56,815 nucleotides of DNA from Oscillospiraceae bacterium. Its GTDB lineage: Bacteria > Bacillota > Clostridia > Oscillospirales > Acutalibacteraceae. The stretch spans positions 1 to 56,815 of the forward strand of contig SVPG01000012.1 in NCBI GenBank assembly GCA_015065975.1. Reading direction: 5' to 3'. A program made the translations under genes and the position numbers. Under the pieces are notes generated by a model that worked only from the letters and a program-made list of their open reading frames with translations, was not told the origin of the DNA and made no database searches. Below are positions 19,484-27,566 of this stretch, in pieces. The first letter of the stretch is position 1, and every line of letters starts with the position of its first letter.

Positions 19484-20839
19484 ATGGAAAAACTCTTTCG
19501 CTTAAAAGAAAACGGCACAAAGATCTCCACTGAAATTGTGGCAGGTCTGACGACGTTCTTTGCAATGTCGTACATCATCGTTGTAAACCCCGGCATTCTT
19601 TCTCAGGCAGGCATGGAATGGGGTGCAGTATTCCTTGCAACCATCATTTCGGCAATCGTCGGAACTCTTGTAATGGGTCTGGTTGCAAATGTTCCTTACG
19701 CACAGGCTCCCGGCATGGGACTCAACGCATTCTTCGTTTATACCGTCTGCTTCACACTGGGCTTCACCTGGCAGCAGGCACTTTCGATGGTCTTCATCTG
19801 CGGTCTTCTGAACATTCTGATCACCGTAACCAAGGTACGTAAGTACATTATCAAAGCTATCCCGCTCAGCCTCCAGCACGCTATCGGCGGCGGTATCGGT
19901 ATCTTTGTTGCATACATAGGCTTCCTCAACGTAGGCATGGTCGATTTCAGTGCAGGCGTTCCCGCACTTCCCACACTCAACCAGCCCACCTTCTGGGTAT
20001 TCCTTATCGGACTTGCCCTCGTTGTTACCCTTCTTGTTCTCAAGGTAAAGGGTGCTATCCTTATCGCAATCGCCATTACAACAGTCATCGGTATCCCCTT
20101 CGGCGTAACAAAGCTCGGCGATACCATCAGCTTCACCGAGGCTTGCTCACAGCTTCCCACAACCTTCCTTGCAATATTCAAGGAAGGCGGAATCACCAGC
20201 CTCTTCACAGACCTTTCGAAGCTTCCCCTTGTTCTCATAACCATCTTCTCCTTCAGCATCTCCGATACATTTGATACCATCGGTACATTTATCGGTACAG
20301 GCCGTCAGAGCGGCATCTTTTCCGCAGAGGACGAGAAGGCTATGGAGAGCAGCGCAGGCTTCAAGTCCAAGATGGACAAGGCTCTGTTTGCTGACGCAAC
20401 CGCAACCTCCGTCGGCGCAATCTTCGGTACATCCAACACCACAACATTCGTTGAGAGTGCTGCAGGTATCGGTGCAGGCGGACGTACAGGTCTTACCTCT
20501 GTTGTTGTTGCTCTCTGCTTTGCAATTTCCGCATTCTTCGCAACATTCGTCAGTGCTGTTCCGTCGGCTGCAACAGCTCCCGCTCTCGTAGTCGTCGGTA
20601 TCATGATGATGTCCTCCTTCAAGGATATTGACTGGGCTGACCTCGAAGAGGCAGTACCCGCATTCTTTGCAGGTATCTTCATGGCTCTCTGCTACAGCAT
20701 TTCCTACGGTATCGCAGCAGGCTTCATCTTCTACGTTATCGTTAAGATCTGCAAGGGCAAGGCAAAGGAGATCCATCCGATTCTCTGGATCTGCACCGCA
20801 CTGTTCATTCTGAACTTTGTCCTTCTGACATTTGTTTAA
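19484..20839 (+). CDS. NCS2 family purine permease (AzgA/PbuG type)
   Basis: A 451-residue transporter with 12 or more hydrophobic segments. It starts FRLKENGTKISTEIVAGLTT and shows the family motifs FFAMSYIIVVNPGIL, PYAQAPGMGLNAFFVYT, FSISDTFDTIGTFIGTGRQSG and GTSNTTTFVESAAGIGAGGRTGL, the last two forming the substrate site. The family carries adenine, guanine or hypoxanthine with protons. ATG 19484 follows GAAAGGAG, so an upstream in-frame TTG is not used. Codon use is strongly biased (CTT, GCA, GGT, TTC), unlike many neighbours, suggesting high expression. Confidence 0.95.
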   Translation: MEKLFRLKENGTKISTEIVAGLTTFFAMSYIIVVNPGILSQAGMEWGAVFLATIISAIVGTLVMGLVANVPYAQAPGMGLNAFFVYTVCFTLGFTWQQALSMVFICGLLNILITVTKVRKYIIKAIPLSLQHAIGGGIGIFVAYIGFLNVGMVDFSAGVPALPTLNQPTFWVFLIGLALVVTLLVLKVKGAILIAIAITTVIGIPFGVTKLGDTISFTEACSQLPTTFLAIFKEGGITSLFTDLSKLPLVLITIFSFSISDTFDTIGTFIGTGRQSGIFSAEDEKAMESSAGFKSKMDKALFADATATSVGAIFGTSNTTTFVESAAGIGAGGRTGLTSVVVALCFAISAFFATFVSAVPSAATAPALVVVGIMMMSSFKDIDWADLEEAVPAFFAGIFMALCYSISYGIAAGFIFYVIVKICKGKAKEIHPILWICTALFILNFVLLTFV

Positions 20840-20871
20840 AGATAACCGGGTGCATAATATCCGATTAAATC

Positions 20872-20906
20872 AAAACAGACCCCGGCATTGCCGGGGTCTG
20901 TTTTTT
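20872..20906. terminator. Bidirectional terminator
   Basis: A 15-bp stem (20872-20886 with 20890-20904) rich in G-C, with T-runs and A-runs on both flanks. It separates the permease and the converging VWA gene. Confidence 0.92.
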
Positions 20907-20908
20907 CG

Positions 20909-21571
20909 TTATCCTCTCTTGGAGAAATCGGCCTCTATCTCTTCTTTCCAGTCGGAGCCGAGAGCAAAGCAGGCATCGCTGCATTCACAGTCGCGCACGG
21001 CGCTCACAGCCTGACTGAGCACGCGGTAGTTGAGCTCGGTGCCGGCGCTGTCGCACTTGTAGGTCACGGCGCGGTCGGCTCGGATACCGACGCTTTCGGC
21101 GACCTCGACTGCGTCCATATTCGCACCGAGGAAGAGAAACTCCCAGCCGTATTTTTCCTTCTGTCTGCCAATAAGCCTTTTTATGTCGTAATGGCTGTAT
21201 CGGCTGCTGGAGTTTTCCATACCGTCGGTTGTTATTATGAACATGGTCTTCTGCGGTCTGTCCTCGTCTCTCGCGTACTTGTGGACGGTACCGATGTGGT
21301 GTATCGCCTCGCCGACAGCGTCGAGCAGGGCGGTCGAGCCGCGCACATAATAATCCTCGGCGGTCATCGGACTTATTTTGTCGAGACTGACTCGGTCGTG
21401 AATAACCTCCTGACAGTGGTCAAAAAGAACGGTCGAAACAAGGCATTCGCCCTCTTTTTCCTTCTGCTGATCGATGAGCGAATTGAATCCTCCGATGGTG
21501 TCCGCTTCAAGTCCGCGCATGGAACCGCTTCGGTCAAGGATAAATACGATCTCTGTAAGATTCTTTTTCAT
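20909..21571 (-). CDS. von Willebrand factor A domain protein (TerY-like)
   Basis: A 220-residue cytoplasmic protein consisting almost entirely of a VWA domain. The metal-ion site is intact: DRSGSMRG near the N-terminus, GSTALLDA, and TTDGMEN. It resembles TerY-like VWA proteins found with tellurium-resistance and stress gene sets. ATG 21571 was chosen because it follows CGGAGG; an upstream start 12 codons earlier has none. The upstream macrodomain gene on the same strand is separated by a terminator, so the VWA gene seems to be transcribed separately. Confidence 0.9.
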   Translation of the reverse strand: MKKNLTEIVFILDRSGSMRGLEADTIGGFNSLIDQQKEKEGECLVSTVLFDHCQEVIHDRVSLDKISPMTAEDYYVRGSTALLDAVGEAIHHIGTVHKYARDEDRPQKTMFIITTDGMENSSSRYSHYDIKRLIGRQKEKYGWEFLFLGANMDAVEVAESVGIRADRAVTYKCDSAGTELNYRVLSQAVSAVRDCECSDACFALGSDWKEEIEADFSKRG

Positions 21572-21626
21572 TTTCGTTACCTCCGTGATTTGTTTTTGCA
21601 ACTGCATTGTACATCACGAAGACATG

Positions 21627-21653
21627 AAAAAAGTCGCCCGTCGGGCGACTTTT
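21627..21653 (-). terminator. Terminator of the hydrolase-macrodomain operon
   Basis: Inverted repeat AAAAGTCGCCCG/CGGGCGACTTTT (21629-21640 with 21642-21653) with a T-run on the minus strand, directly after the macrodomain stop codon. Confidence 0.85.
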
Positions 21654-21654
21654 G

Positions 21655-22731
21655 TTATTCGCAGCAGAAATAGTGCTCTTCACCGCAGTCAAAGAGAATA
21701 CAGTCGATCTTATACATGTCGTATATTCCCTGCTCGAAAATGTACTGCATGATTATGTCGAATCGGCTGCTCGGAGAAAGCGCAAAGCCAGCACTGCGGA
21801 GCAGCTCCTTTGTCTCGCCGAGGCTCAGGCGCAGAGAGATGGCAAATGCGAAAACGGTGTGTTTGCTCGGCTGATAATTGATGTTGCTCTTTATCTTGTG
21901 GAAGAGCTTTTTGTCCTTGCCCGCACCCTTGTAGACATCGACGTCGTCTCTGCCGCGCTCGTCAATGAGACGGAAAAGCCGCTGCTGGAACGTCTCGCCG
22001 ATGTTGCTTATCATATCGTCGAGCGACATTTTGCTTTCGGCGGGAGGGAGTGCGACAGACTCGGCTGAAAAACGCTTGTTTTTGGGCCTTGAAACTATCG
22101 GCGCGTAATCAAAATCGGGTTCATATGCGGGCTCGGGCTCAGGTTCGGGCATGCTGTCGCATAAAAAATACGATGCGGTATATTCCTGCTCGTATTTTTC
22201 GATAACGTAATTTTCGTCTATGTATGCTTCGATATCGTCGAATATCCGACCCGACAGATGCACCGATTCGTCGTCAAAGACAACGAGATATACGTCCATT
22301 TCCTCCTTCATAAGGAAGGAATGAACGGCACCGAGAACGATCTCGAGCCCTTCCTCCTTCGGGTATCCGAAATTTCCCGTTGAAAGCAGAGGGAAGGCGA
22401 TGCTTTCGCAGTTGTTCTCGAGTGCGAGCGCGAGGCATTTTTCATAGCACGCGCGAAGGGTCTCCGCCTCGCCAGAAGAGCCGTCGATGTAGCGGGGTGC
22501 GGCGGTGTGAATGATGTATTTTGCATCGAGGGCGAATGCGTCGGTTATCGCGGCGTCGCCGTATTCTATCACACCGATCTTTCTTCTCTGCTCAAGAAGC
22601 TCACGGCAGCCTGCTGCGGTATAGACGGCGCTGTCGGTGCCGCGCGCAAAAACAGGATCTCTGTTTGCGGGGTTGACGATCGCGTCAACGCTCATTTTTG
22701 TAATATCGTTTCTCACTATCCTGAAGGGCAT
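21655..22731 (-). CDS. Macrodomain protein with uncharacterised C-terminal domain
   Basis: A 358-residue protein. Residues 1-170 form a macrodomain: NDITKMSVDAIVNPANRD, a Gly-poor variant loop (FARGTDSAVYTAAG), the phosphate-binding region ESIAFPLLSTGNFGYP and HTAAPRY. Such domains bind ADP-ribose or hydrolyse it from proteins or O-acetyl-ADP-ribose. An acidic, Pro-rich linker (about 190-215) leads to a C-terminal domain of about 110 residues (ETFQQRLFRLIDERG, KSNINYQPSKHTVFAFAISLRLSLGETKELL) that I have seen described only as unknown; its helix pattern resembles a small HTH or death-like fold (inference). It follows an alpha/beta hydrolase by 14 bp. Confidence 0.9.
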   Translation of the reverse strand: MPFRIVRNDITKMSVDAIVNPANRDPVFARGTDSAVYTAAGCRELLEQRRKIGVIEYGDAAITDAFALDAKYIIHTAAPRYIDGSSGEAETLRACYEKCLALALENNCESIAFPLLSTGNFGYPKEEGLEIVLGAVHSFLMKEEMDVYLVVFDDESVHLSGRIFDDIEAYIDENYVIEKYEQEYTASYFLCDSMPEPEPEPAYEPDFDYAPIVSRPKNKRFSAESVALPPAESKMSLDDMISNIGETFQQRLFRLIDERGRDDVDVYKGAGKDKKLFHKIKSNINYQPSKHTVFAFAISLRLSLGETKELLRSAGFALSPSSRFDIIMQYIFEQGIYDMYKIDCILFDCGEEHYFCCE

Positions 22732-22745
22732 TTTATCAGCTCCTT

Positions 22746-23675
22746 TTATTTTATGACCGACGACAGGAATTTTTCAACTTCGCGGCGATAGCTTTCGGGA
22801 TCGACGATATAGCTCATTCCGTGAGCGGCATTCGGGACGGTAAGCAGAGCCTTCGGGGAAGCGCAGACATCATAAATCTCGCGGCTCATCTCGCAGGGCA
22901 CGAACTGATCGGACTCGCCGTGTATTATAAGTACGGGGATGCGTGCCTTTCTGACCGAGTCGACAACGGTTGCCGAACGGGGATCAAACCGCCCGAGAGC
23001 AAGCGCGGAAAGCTGTATCAGCGGATAGATGAATCCCGGCTTCAAACCTATATCGCCGCACACCTTGCGGATGATTTTTTCGGGAGAAGAGTAGGGGCAG
23101 TCGGCTATGATGCCGACGACATTTTCGGGAAGATCAAGCTCGGATGCCATAAGAACGGTGGAAGCGCCCATCGAGACACCTGCAAGAATGATGGGAACAT
23201 CACTGCCGAAGCGCTCGCAGGCGTATTTTATCCATTCGAGACAGTCAAACCTCTCTTTTACGCCGAAGGTTATCGTGCAGCCCTCGCTGTGCGCGTGGGC
23301 GCGCTGATCGACGAGAAGGACATTGTGACCACACTCGCGTGCGAGCTTTGCTCCGCCGCAGAAATCGCGCAGAGCGCTTCCGCGGTAGCCGTGAAACTGT
23401 ATCTGAAGGGGAGCGCCGTCGCGCACGTGATAATATCTTGCGGCAAGCTTTTTGCCGTCGAAGGTTTTGATGAAAACCTGTTCGAAGTCGATGGCTTCAA
23501 GCTCGGTCATAAGCTCCGATATAACGGCTTTTGCGGAGCGGTACTGTTCGTCGTCGGGGAGAGTGAACGGTTCGAATTTTTTGCGCGGGGAAATGTAGAA
23601 TGCTGTTTTGTAGGCATAAATTAAAGCGGCGATAAAAGCGGCGAAAACGACCGCGGCGATGATTGCAAATGTCAT
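22746..23675 (-). CDS. Membrane-anchored alpha/beta hydrolase
   Basis: A 309-residue hydrolase with one N-terminal membrane segment (about residues 3-25) and the catalytic domain after it. The nucleophile elbow is GVSMGAS (Ser), the acid is likely Asp in HGESDQFVP, and the His lies in NAAHGMSY; HGYRGS probably forms the oxyanion hole. It resembles prolyl-oligopeptidase-like or YqiK/YtaP-like serine hydrolases; the substrate is unknown. A clear paralogue lies at 33140-34096. It is first in an operon with the macrodomain gene, which it precedes by 14 bp; start follows GGAGGGATC. Confidence 0.9.
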   Translation of the reverse strand: MTFAIIAAVVFAAFIAALIYAYKTAFYISPRKKFEPFTLPDDEQYRSAKAVISELMTELEAIDFEQVFIKTFDGKKLAARYYHVRDGAPLQIQFHGYRGSALRDFCGGAKLARECGHNVLLVDQRAHAHSEGCTITFGVKERFDCLEWIKYACERFGSDVPIILAGVSMGASTVLMASELDLPENVVGIIADCPYSSPEKIIRKVCGDIGLKPGFIYPLIQLSALALGRFDPRSATVVDSVRKARIPVLIIHGESDQFVPCEMSREIYDVCASPKALLTVPNAAHGMSYIVDPESYRREVEKFLSSVIK

Positions 23676-23704
23676 TTTTTGATCCCTCCGAAAGAGCCTA
23701 ATTT

Positions 23705-23733
23705 ATTCTATCCCACACAGCATAAAATGTCAA
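23705..23733 (-). promoter_or_regulatory. Promoter of the hydrolase-macrodomain operon
   Basis: Minus strand TTGACA (23728-23733), 17-bp spacer, TAGAAT (23705-23710). Confidence 0.8.
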
Positions 23734-23738
23734 TTCGA

Positions 23739-25778
23739 TCAGAAAACCGAGGCGGCGGTTTTTACAAAAAAGCACAGTATAAGACCGATGACGGCGGGAA
23801 CGATCGCGGAAAATACCGTCCAGAAAAAGGAACCCGTTTCCTTCTTTATTGTAATGAGGGTCGTGGCGCACGGCCAGTGCATGAGTGAGAAAAGCATCAC
23901 GCACACGGCGGTGACCTCGGTCCAGCCGTTGGCGCAAAGAAGCTCCCGAAGGGACGAGAGGCTTTCGAAATCGACAAGAGTCCCCGAAGCACCGTAAGCC
24001 ATTATGATTATCGGAAGGACGATCTCGTTTGCGGGCAGACCGAGAATGAAAGCGGTCAGTATAACCCCGTCCAGCCCGAAAAAGGAGGCAAACGGGTCGA
24101 GGGCGCAGGTTATGGCCGAGAGCACGGTCGTCTGACCGACGGTGATGTTGGCGAGCAGCCAGATTATGAGTCCTGCGGGTGCGGCGGTAATCAGTGCGCG
24201 TCCGAGAACGAACAGCGTGCGGTCGAATACGGAGCGCACGATTGTGCGCCCTATCTGAGGCATACGGTAGGGAGGAAGCTCGAGCGTGAACGACGAGGGC
24301 TGACCTTTGAGAAGGGTTTTGGAGAGAAGCTTTGACACCGCGAGAGTGACCGCAACGGAAAGCATTATGAGCCCTGCGAGGGTGAGAGCCGAGAGCAGAC
24401 TGCTCTGAGCTGCAAAGAACATCGTGATGATGGCGATGAGTGTCGGGAAACGACCGTTGCAGGGGATGAAGCTGTTGGTTACGGTGGCTATAATTCGCTC
24501 TCTGGGCGAGTCGATTATGCGGCAGCCCGTGACGCCGACAGCGTTGCACCCCAGTCCCATGCACATCGTAAGAGCCTGTTTTCCGCAGGCGCTGCACTTT
24601 TTGAAACAGCGGTCGAGATTGAAAGCGATCCTCGGAAGATATCCGAAATCCTCGAGAAGCGTAAAGAGGGGGAAGAATATCGCCATCGGCGGAAGCATTA
24701 CCGAAACAACTCGTGTTGTGACGCTGTAAACACCGTCGATGAGTATGCCGCGAAGCCACGCGGGGCAGTCGGCGAGCAGAGATGAAAGATATGCTCCCAG
24801 CCGTGAAAAGAGCGAGGCGAGCAGCTCGGAGGGGTAGTTTGCGCCCTCTATCGTCAGCCAGAAAACCAGTGCGACAAGGAGAAACATTATCGGAAAGGCA
24901 AACCATTTTCCCGTCACGACCGAGTCTATCCTTCGGTCGCGAAGGTCGCTTTCCTGCGTGCCTGCGACGCACAGCGAGCAGATCCGCTCCGCCTCGCAGG
25001 CAAGCTTTGCGGAGATTATGTCGGCGGCGTCAACGGCGCTGTCGCTGCAAAGCTCCATTCTCGAAAGAGCTTCGCACGCACGGCTGCGCAGGGTGTTCAT
25101 ATCGGCGCTGCCGATGCCGAGAGAATCGGCTATGGAATCGAGCATGGAGCGGTCACTGTCAAAAAGCCTGAGCGCGAGCCACCTTGCGTCGACCGAGGGG
25201 CAGACGGCTCGAATATCGGGAATGACGGCAGATACGGCGCTTTCGAGTGCACAGCCGTAATCGATGTGTTTCGGCTTGTTCTCGCTTTCGCAGACAGTCA
25301 CCATCGTCGCCGAAAGCTGAGAAAGCCCCTCTTTTCGCCGTGCGTTGGCGGCTGTGACGGGTACCCCGAGCAGCTTCGACAGAAGCTCGCAGTTGACCGA
25401 GATGCCTCTTTTTTTCGCCTCGTCGACGAGATTGACGCATACGGCAGCCTTTCCCGTGACCTCGAGCGTCTGGAGCACCAGCACAAGATTTCGCTCGAGA
25501 CAGGTTGCGTCGCATACTATAACAACGGCGTCGCGGTCGCCGAAGCATATGTAGTCCCTCGCGACCTCCTCCTCGGCCGACCGTGCGGTCAGTGAGTAGC
25601 AGCCGGGGACGTCGACCAGCTCTATATCGGCATCGGATACGCGAAAGCGTCCCCTTGCGCTCGAGACGGTCTTTCCCGCCCAGTTTCCCGTGTGCTGTTT
25701 CATTCCCGTGAGGGCGTTGAATACGGTGCTCTTGCCGACGTTCGGGTTTCCCGCAAGAGCTATTGTCAGATTGCGCAT
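23739..25778 (-). CDS. feoB: Ferrous iron transporter B
   Basis: A 679-residue iron(II) transporter. The N-terminal G domain has GNPNVGKSTVFNAL, DVPGCYSL and NLVD, with the FeoB-specific TGNWAGKTV switch. The guanine-dissociation-inhibitor-like helices follow (about 170-270), then the membrane domain with VTGCRIIDSPRERIIAT and the gate motifs typical of the family (CNGRFPTLI, LPANEIVLPI). No ribosome-site problem; it follows feoA by 55 bp, which hold a small hairpin. It imports iron across the cytoplasmic membrane under low-iron, anaerobic conditions. Confidence 0.97.
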   Translation of the reverse strand: MRNLTIALAGNPNVGKSTVFNALTGMKQHTGNWAGKTVSSARGRFRVSDADIELVDVPGCYSLTARSAEEEVARDYICFGDRDAVVIVCDATCLERNLVLVLQTLEVTGKAAVCVNLVDEAKKRGISVNCELLSKLLGVPVTAANARRKEGLSQLSATMVTVCESENKPKHIDYGCALESAVSAVIPDIRAVCPSVDARWLALRLFDSDRSMLDSIADSLGIGSADMNTLRSRACEALSRMELCSDSAVDAADIISAKLACEAERICSLCVAGTQESDLRDRRIDSVVTGKWFAFPIMFLLVALVFWLTIEGANYPSELLASLFSRLGAYLSSLLADCPAWLRGILIDGVYSVTTRVVSVMLPPMAIFFPLFTLLEDFGYLPRIAFNLDRCFKKCSACGKQALTMCMGLGCNAVGVTGCRIIDSPRERIIATVTNSFIPCNGRFPTLIAIITMFFAAQSSLLSALTLAGLIMLSVAVTLAVSKLLSKTLLKGQPSSFTLELPPYRMPQIGRTIVRSVFDRTLFVLGRALITAAPAGLIIWLLANITVGQTTVLSAITCALDPFASFFGLDGVILTAFILGLPANEIVLPIIIMAYGASGTLVDFESLSSLRELLCANGWTEVTAVCVMLFSLMHWPCATTLITIKKETGSFFWTVFSAIVPAVIGLILCFFVKTAASVF

Positions 25779-25794
25779 ATATATTATCCTTTCC

Positions 25795-25819
25795 GCCGTC
25801 GGAGAGAATCCCCGACGGC
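25795..25819 (-). other. Hairpin between feoA and feoB
   Basis: An 8-bp G-C-rich stem (25795-25802 with 25812-25819) with a 9-nt loop and no T-run. It may adjust the relative yield of the two messages; it is not a terminator by itself. Confidence 0.5.
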
Positions 25820-25833
25820 TGTGACGGTTGTGA

Positions 25834-26070
25834 TTACTTTTTTATTCTCACCTTTATGCTGCCTGCCTCCGAGCGGCGCAGTGCTATGACGCAGCCGCGG
25901 ATTCTATATGCGACGGGGTCTCCGAGCGGGCTTACGTGAACGCATTTTACGCACGTGCCCTCGGTCAGCCCGAGGTCCATAAGCCGCTTGCGTCTGAACC
26001 TGTCGCAGGGAAGGGAGAGAATATATCCGTATTCACCCGGCATCAGTGAAGAAAGTCTTATGCAGGTCAC
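25834..26070 (-). CDS. feoA: Ferrous iron transport protein A
   Basis: A 78-residue SH3-like protein that assists FeoB. It shows LMPGEYGYILSLPCDRFRRKRLMDLGLTEGT, GDPVAYRIRGCVIALRRSEA, the standard FeoA pattern. The start codon is GTG, 10 nt after GAGGAG; an ATG nearer the site is out of frame. It lies directly upstream of feoB and is the first gene of the operon, diverging from the XRE regulator genes across a 230-bp control region. Confidence 0.94.
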   Translation of the reverse strand: MTCIRLSSLMPGEYGYILSLPCDRFRRKRLMDLGLTEGTCVKCVHVSPLGDPVAYRIRGCVIALRRSEAGSIKVRIKK

Positions 26071-26202
26071 GAAAAATCATCTCCTCGCTGTCTTGTGTCG
26101 GCGTTTGTTTTCAAGCCGCCTGCTACTATATTATGAAAAGCCGTGATATGCGGTTACGGATATGCCTCGAAAATATTTTCAAAAAAAAATAGCGGAAAGG
26201 TA

Positions 26203-26231
26203 TTGACAAGGAAAGTTGTCATCGCTATAAT
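26203..26231 (+). promoter_or_regulatory. Perfect consensus promoter toward the XRE operon
   Basis: TTGACA (26203-26208), 17-bp spacer, TATAAT (26226-26231). Its -10 overlaps the -10 of the opposing promoter. Confidence 0.9.
26204..26221. promoter_or_regulatory. Candidate operator 1, TGACAA-N6-TTGTCA
   Basis: Palindrome with arms identical to operator 2; it covers the -35 box of the rightward promoter. The binding protein is unknown: a metal repressor or the downstream XRE proteins are candidates. Confidence 0.75.
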
Positions 26232-26252
26232 AATGACAATGATTCTTGTCAA
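26224..26252 (-). promoter_or_regulatory. Minus-strand promoter toward feoAB
   Basis: On the minus strand TTGACA (26247-26252), 17-bp spacer, TATAGC (26224-26229). It would give a leader of about 145 nt. Its -35 lies in palindrome 26234-26251. Confidence 0.7.
26234..26251. promoter_or_regulatory. Candidate operator 2, TGACAA-N6-TTGTCA
   Basis: Same arms and spacing as operator 1, 30 bp further on; it covers the -35 box of the leftward promoter. A weaker related palindrome (AATGAAAGCTGTCATT) follows at 26259-26274. Confidence 0.75.
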
Positions 26253-26300
26253 TTTGCAAATGAAAGCTGTCATTAATTTTGAGAAAAATGAAAGGATGTA

Positions 26301-26510
26301 ATGATTATGGGCATGACAAACAGACTTCGTGAGCTGAGGCTCAGGGAAGGTATGACACAGAAAGAAACGGGAGAGCGTTTTGGAATATCCAGAAATACAG
26401 TCAGCCGGATCGAGCGGGGTGAATATTCCCCGACGGTCAGTCTGGCGGTAAGAATGGCAAAGGGCTTTTCCGTTACGGTGGAAGAAATGTTCTGCTGTGA
26501 GAATAATTAG
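26301..26510 (+). CDS. Small XRE family regulator 1
   Basis: A 69-residue protein made of one helix-turn-helix of the Cro/CI type: MTQKETGERFGISRNTVSRIERG with EYSPTVSLAVRMAKGFSVTVEEMF after it. Start 26301 lies 5 nt after AAAGG; in-frame ATG codons at 26307 and 26313 are alternatives. It and the next gene are tandem paralogues of the YozG/YgzD-like group that usually precede membrane-protein genes in Firmicutes. It probably controls its own operon, and perhaps feoAB, through the palindromes upstream (inference). Confidence 0.9.
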   Translation: MIMGMTNRLRELRLREGMTQKETGERFGISRNTVSRIERGEYSPTVSLAVRMAKGFSVTVEEMFCCENN

Positions 26511-26524
26511 AAAGGAAGAGCAAA

Positions 26525-26728
26525 ATGCCGCTTTACAACAGACTCAAGGAATACAGGGCGAAAATAAACGTCAATCAGCAGGAGATGGGACAGCTCGTCG
26601 GAGTTTCCCGTCAGACCATAAGCCAGATTGAGAGGGGAGACTACTCCCCGTCGGTATCGCTTGCGCTCAAGATAGCAAAGGTGTTCGAAGCAAGCGTAGA
26701 GGATATCTTCTCCTACGAAGAAGACTGA
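26525..26728 (+). CDS. Small XRE family regulator 2
   Basis: A 67-residue helix-turn-helix protein (VNQQEMGQLVGVSRQTISQIERGDYSPSVSLALKI, VFEASVEDIFSYE). About half its residues match its neighbour, and the recognition helices differ (SRNTVSRIERG against SRQTISQIERG), so the two could bind the same site as homo- or heterodimers. It starts after AAAGGAAG, 14 bp past the stop of the first gene. Confidence 0.92.
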   Translation: MPLYNRLKEYRAKINVNQQEMGQLVGVSRQTISQIERGDYSPSVSLALKIAKVFEASVEDIFSYEED

Positions 26729-26758
26729 AAACATAAATTATAAAAGGGGTAATCAATA

Positions 26759-27544
26759 ATGGAAAACAATAACATTCAGAAGATAAAGAACGAAAACAAG
26801 AAGGCAGGAAAAACCTTTATGATAATCTGCATCGTCGCGTTCATTGTCGGCGGTGTTGCAGGCGGAGTGCTGAACATGGCCGACAACACATTTGATTTCG
26901 GCTCGATCGCAAAGATGCTTCACGATATGCTGGCAGTCTGGGGACCGACAGCTATGACGGTACTCACAATAATCCTTTCGATCATCGGCTTCGCAAAGGT
27001 CGGTCAGGCAAGAAGAACCTTCAAAAAGTGGGACGGCGAGGACGAACAGGCCATCGCGAAGGCTGAAAAGCAGCTTGGGGTCGCCCTTCTTATGTCCACA
27101 CTGATTAGTATAATCTCCTATTTCTTTGCTGCGGCAAGTTTTGCGGTAGGTTCATTCTGGATTGACGCGGTGCCCGTTATGATGAGAGATATAAACCTGG
27201 TTCTTTGGTTTGTCGGTTTTGTCGGATGCCTCGTACTTATTACCGTTCTTCAGAAAAAGGCTGTTGACCTTGCGAAGGAGATCAATCCCGAGAAAAACGG
27301 CAGCGTATACGATATGAAGTTCCAGAAGAAGTGGGAAGAGAGCTGTGACGAGGCAGAGAAGCTCAAGATATACAAGTCGGCATTCTCGGCATACAAGGCA
27401 ACAAATTCCGCCTGCATTGTCGTATGGCTTGCACTGTTCTTTCTCAATATGCTTTTCGAGACGGGCGTTATGCCGCTTGTGGTCGTATGCGTACTGTGGG
27501 CAGTTCTTCAGATTGCCTATTATATCGAATCTGTAAAGGAATAA
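26759..27544 (+). CDS. Membrane protein resembling DUF3169
   Basis: A 261-residue protein with a charged N-terminus (about 17 residues, Lys- and Asn-rich) and about six hydrophobic segments (about 18-38, 60-80, 108-135, 141-163, 217-235 and 238-256). Between them are charged loops. It fits the DUF3169 family, which commonly follows XRE regulators; I cannot confirm this without a search. Function is unknown. It starts after AAAAGGGG and is followed by the M28-type peptidase 22 bp later, so it belongs to the same operon. Confidence 0.75.
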   Translation: MENNNIQKIKNENKKAGKTFMIICIVAFIVGGVAGGVLNMADNTFDFGSIAKMLHDMLAVWGPTAMTVLTIILSIIGFAKVGQARRTFKKWDGEDEQAIAKAEKQLGVALLMSTLISIISYFFAAASFAVGSFWIDAVPVMMRDINLVLWFVGFVGCLVLITVLQKKAVDLAKEINPEKNGSVYDMKFQKKWEESCDEAEKLKIYKSAFSAYKATNSACIVVWLALFFLNMLFETGVMPLVVVCVLWAVLQIAYYIESVKE

Positions 27545-27566
27545 TTCTTGAAAGGGAGTATATGTT

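Noticed and set aside
21655-22731. Macrodomain gene and VWA gene as one operon
   Set aside because: A strong hairpin with a T-run on the minus strand separates them at 21627-21653.
23698-24972. Minus-strand frame of 424 codons overlapping feoB
   Set aside because: It lies wholly within feoB in another frame of the same strand, with Arg/His/Ser-rich text and no motif.
26203-26252. Classical Fur box for feoAB
   Set aside because: The palindromes have a 6-bp centre and arms TGACAA/TTGTCA; they do not fit the 7-1-7 Fur pattern well, so Fur is left as only one candidate.
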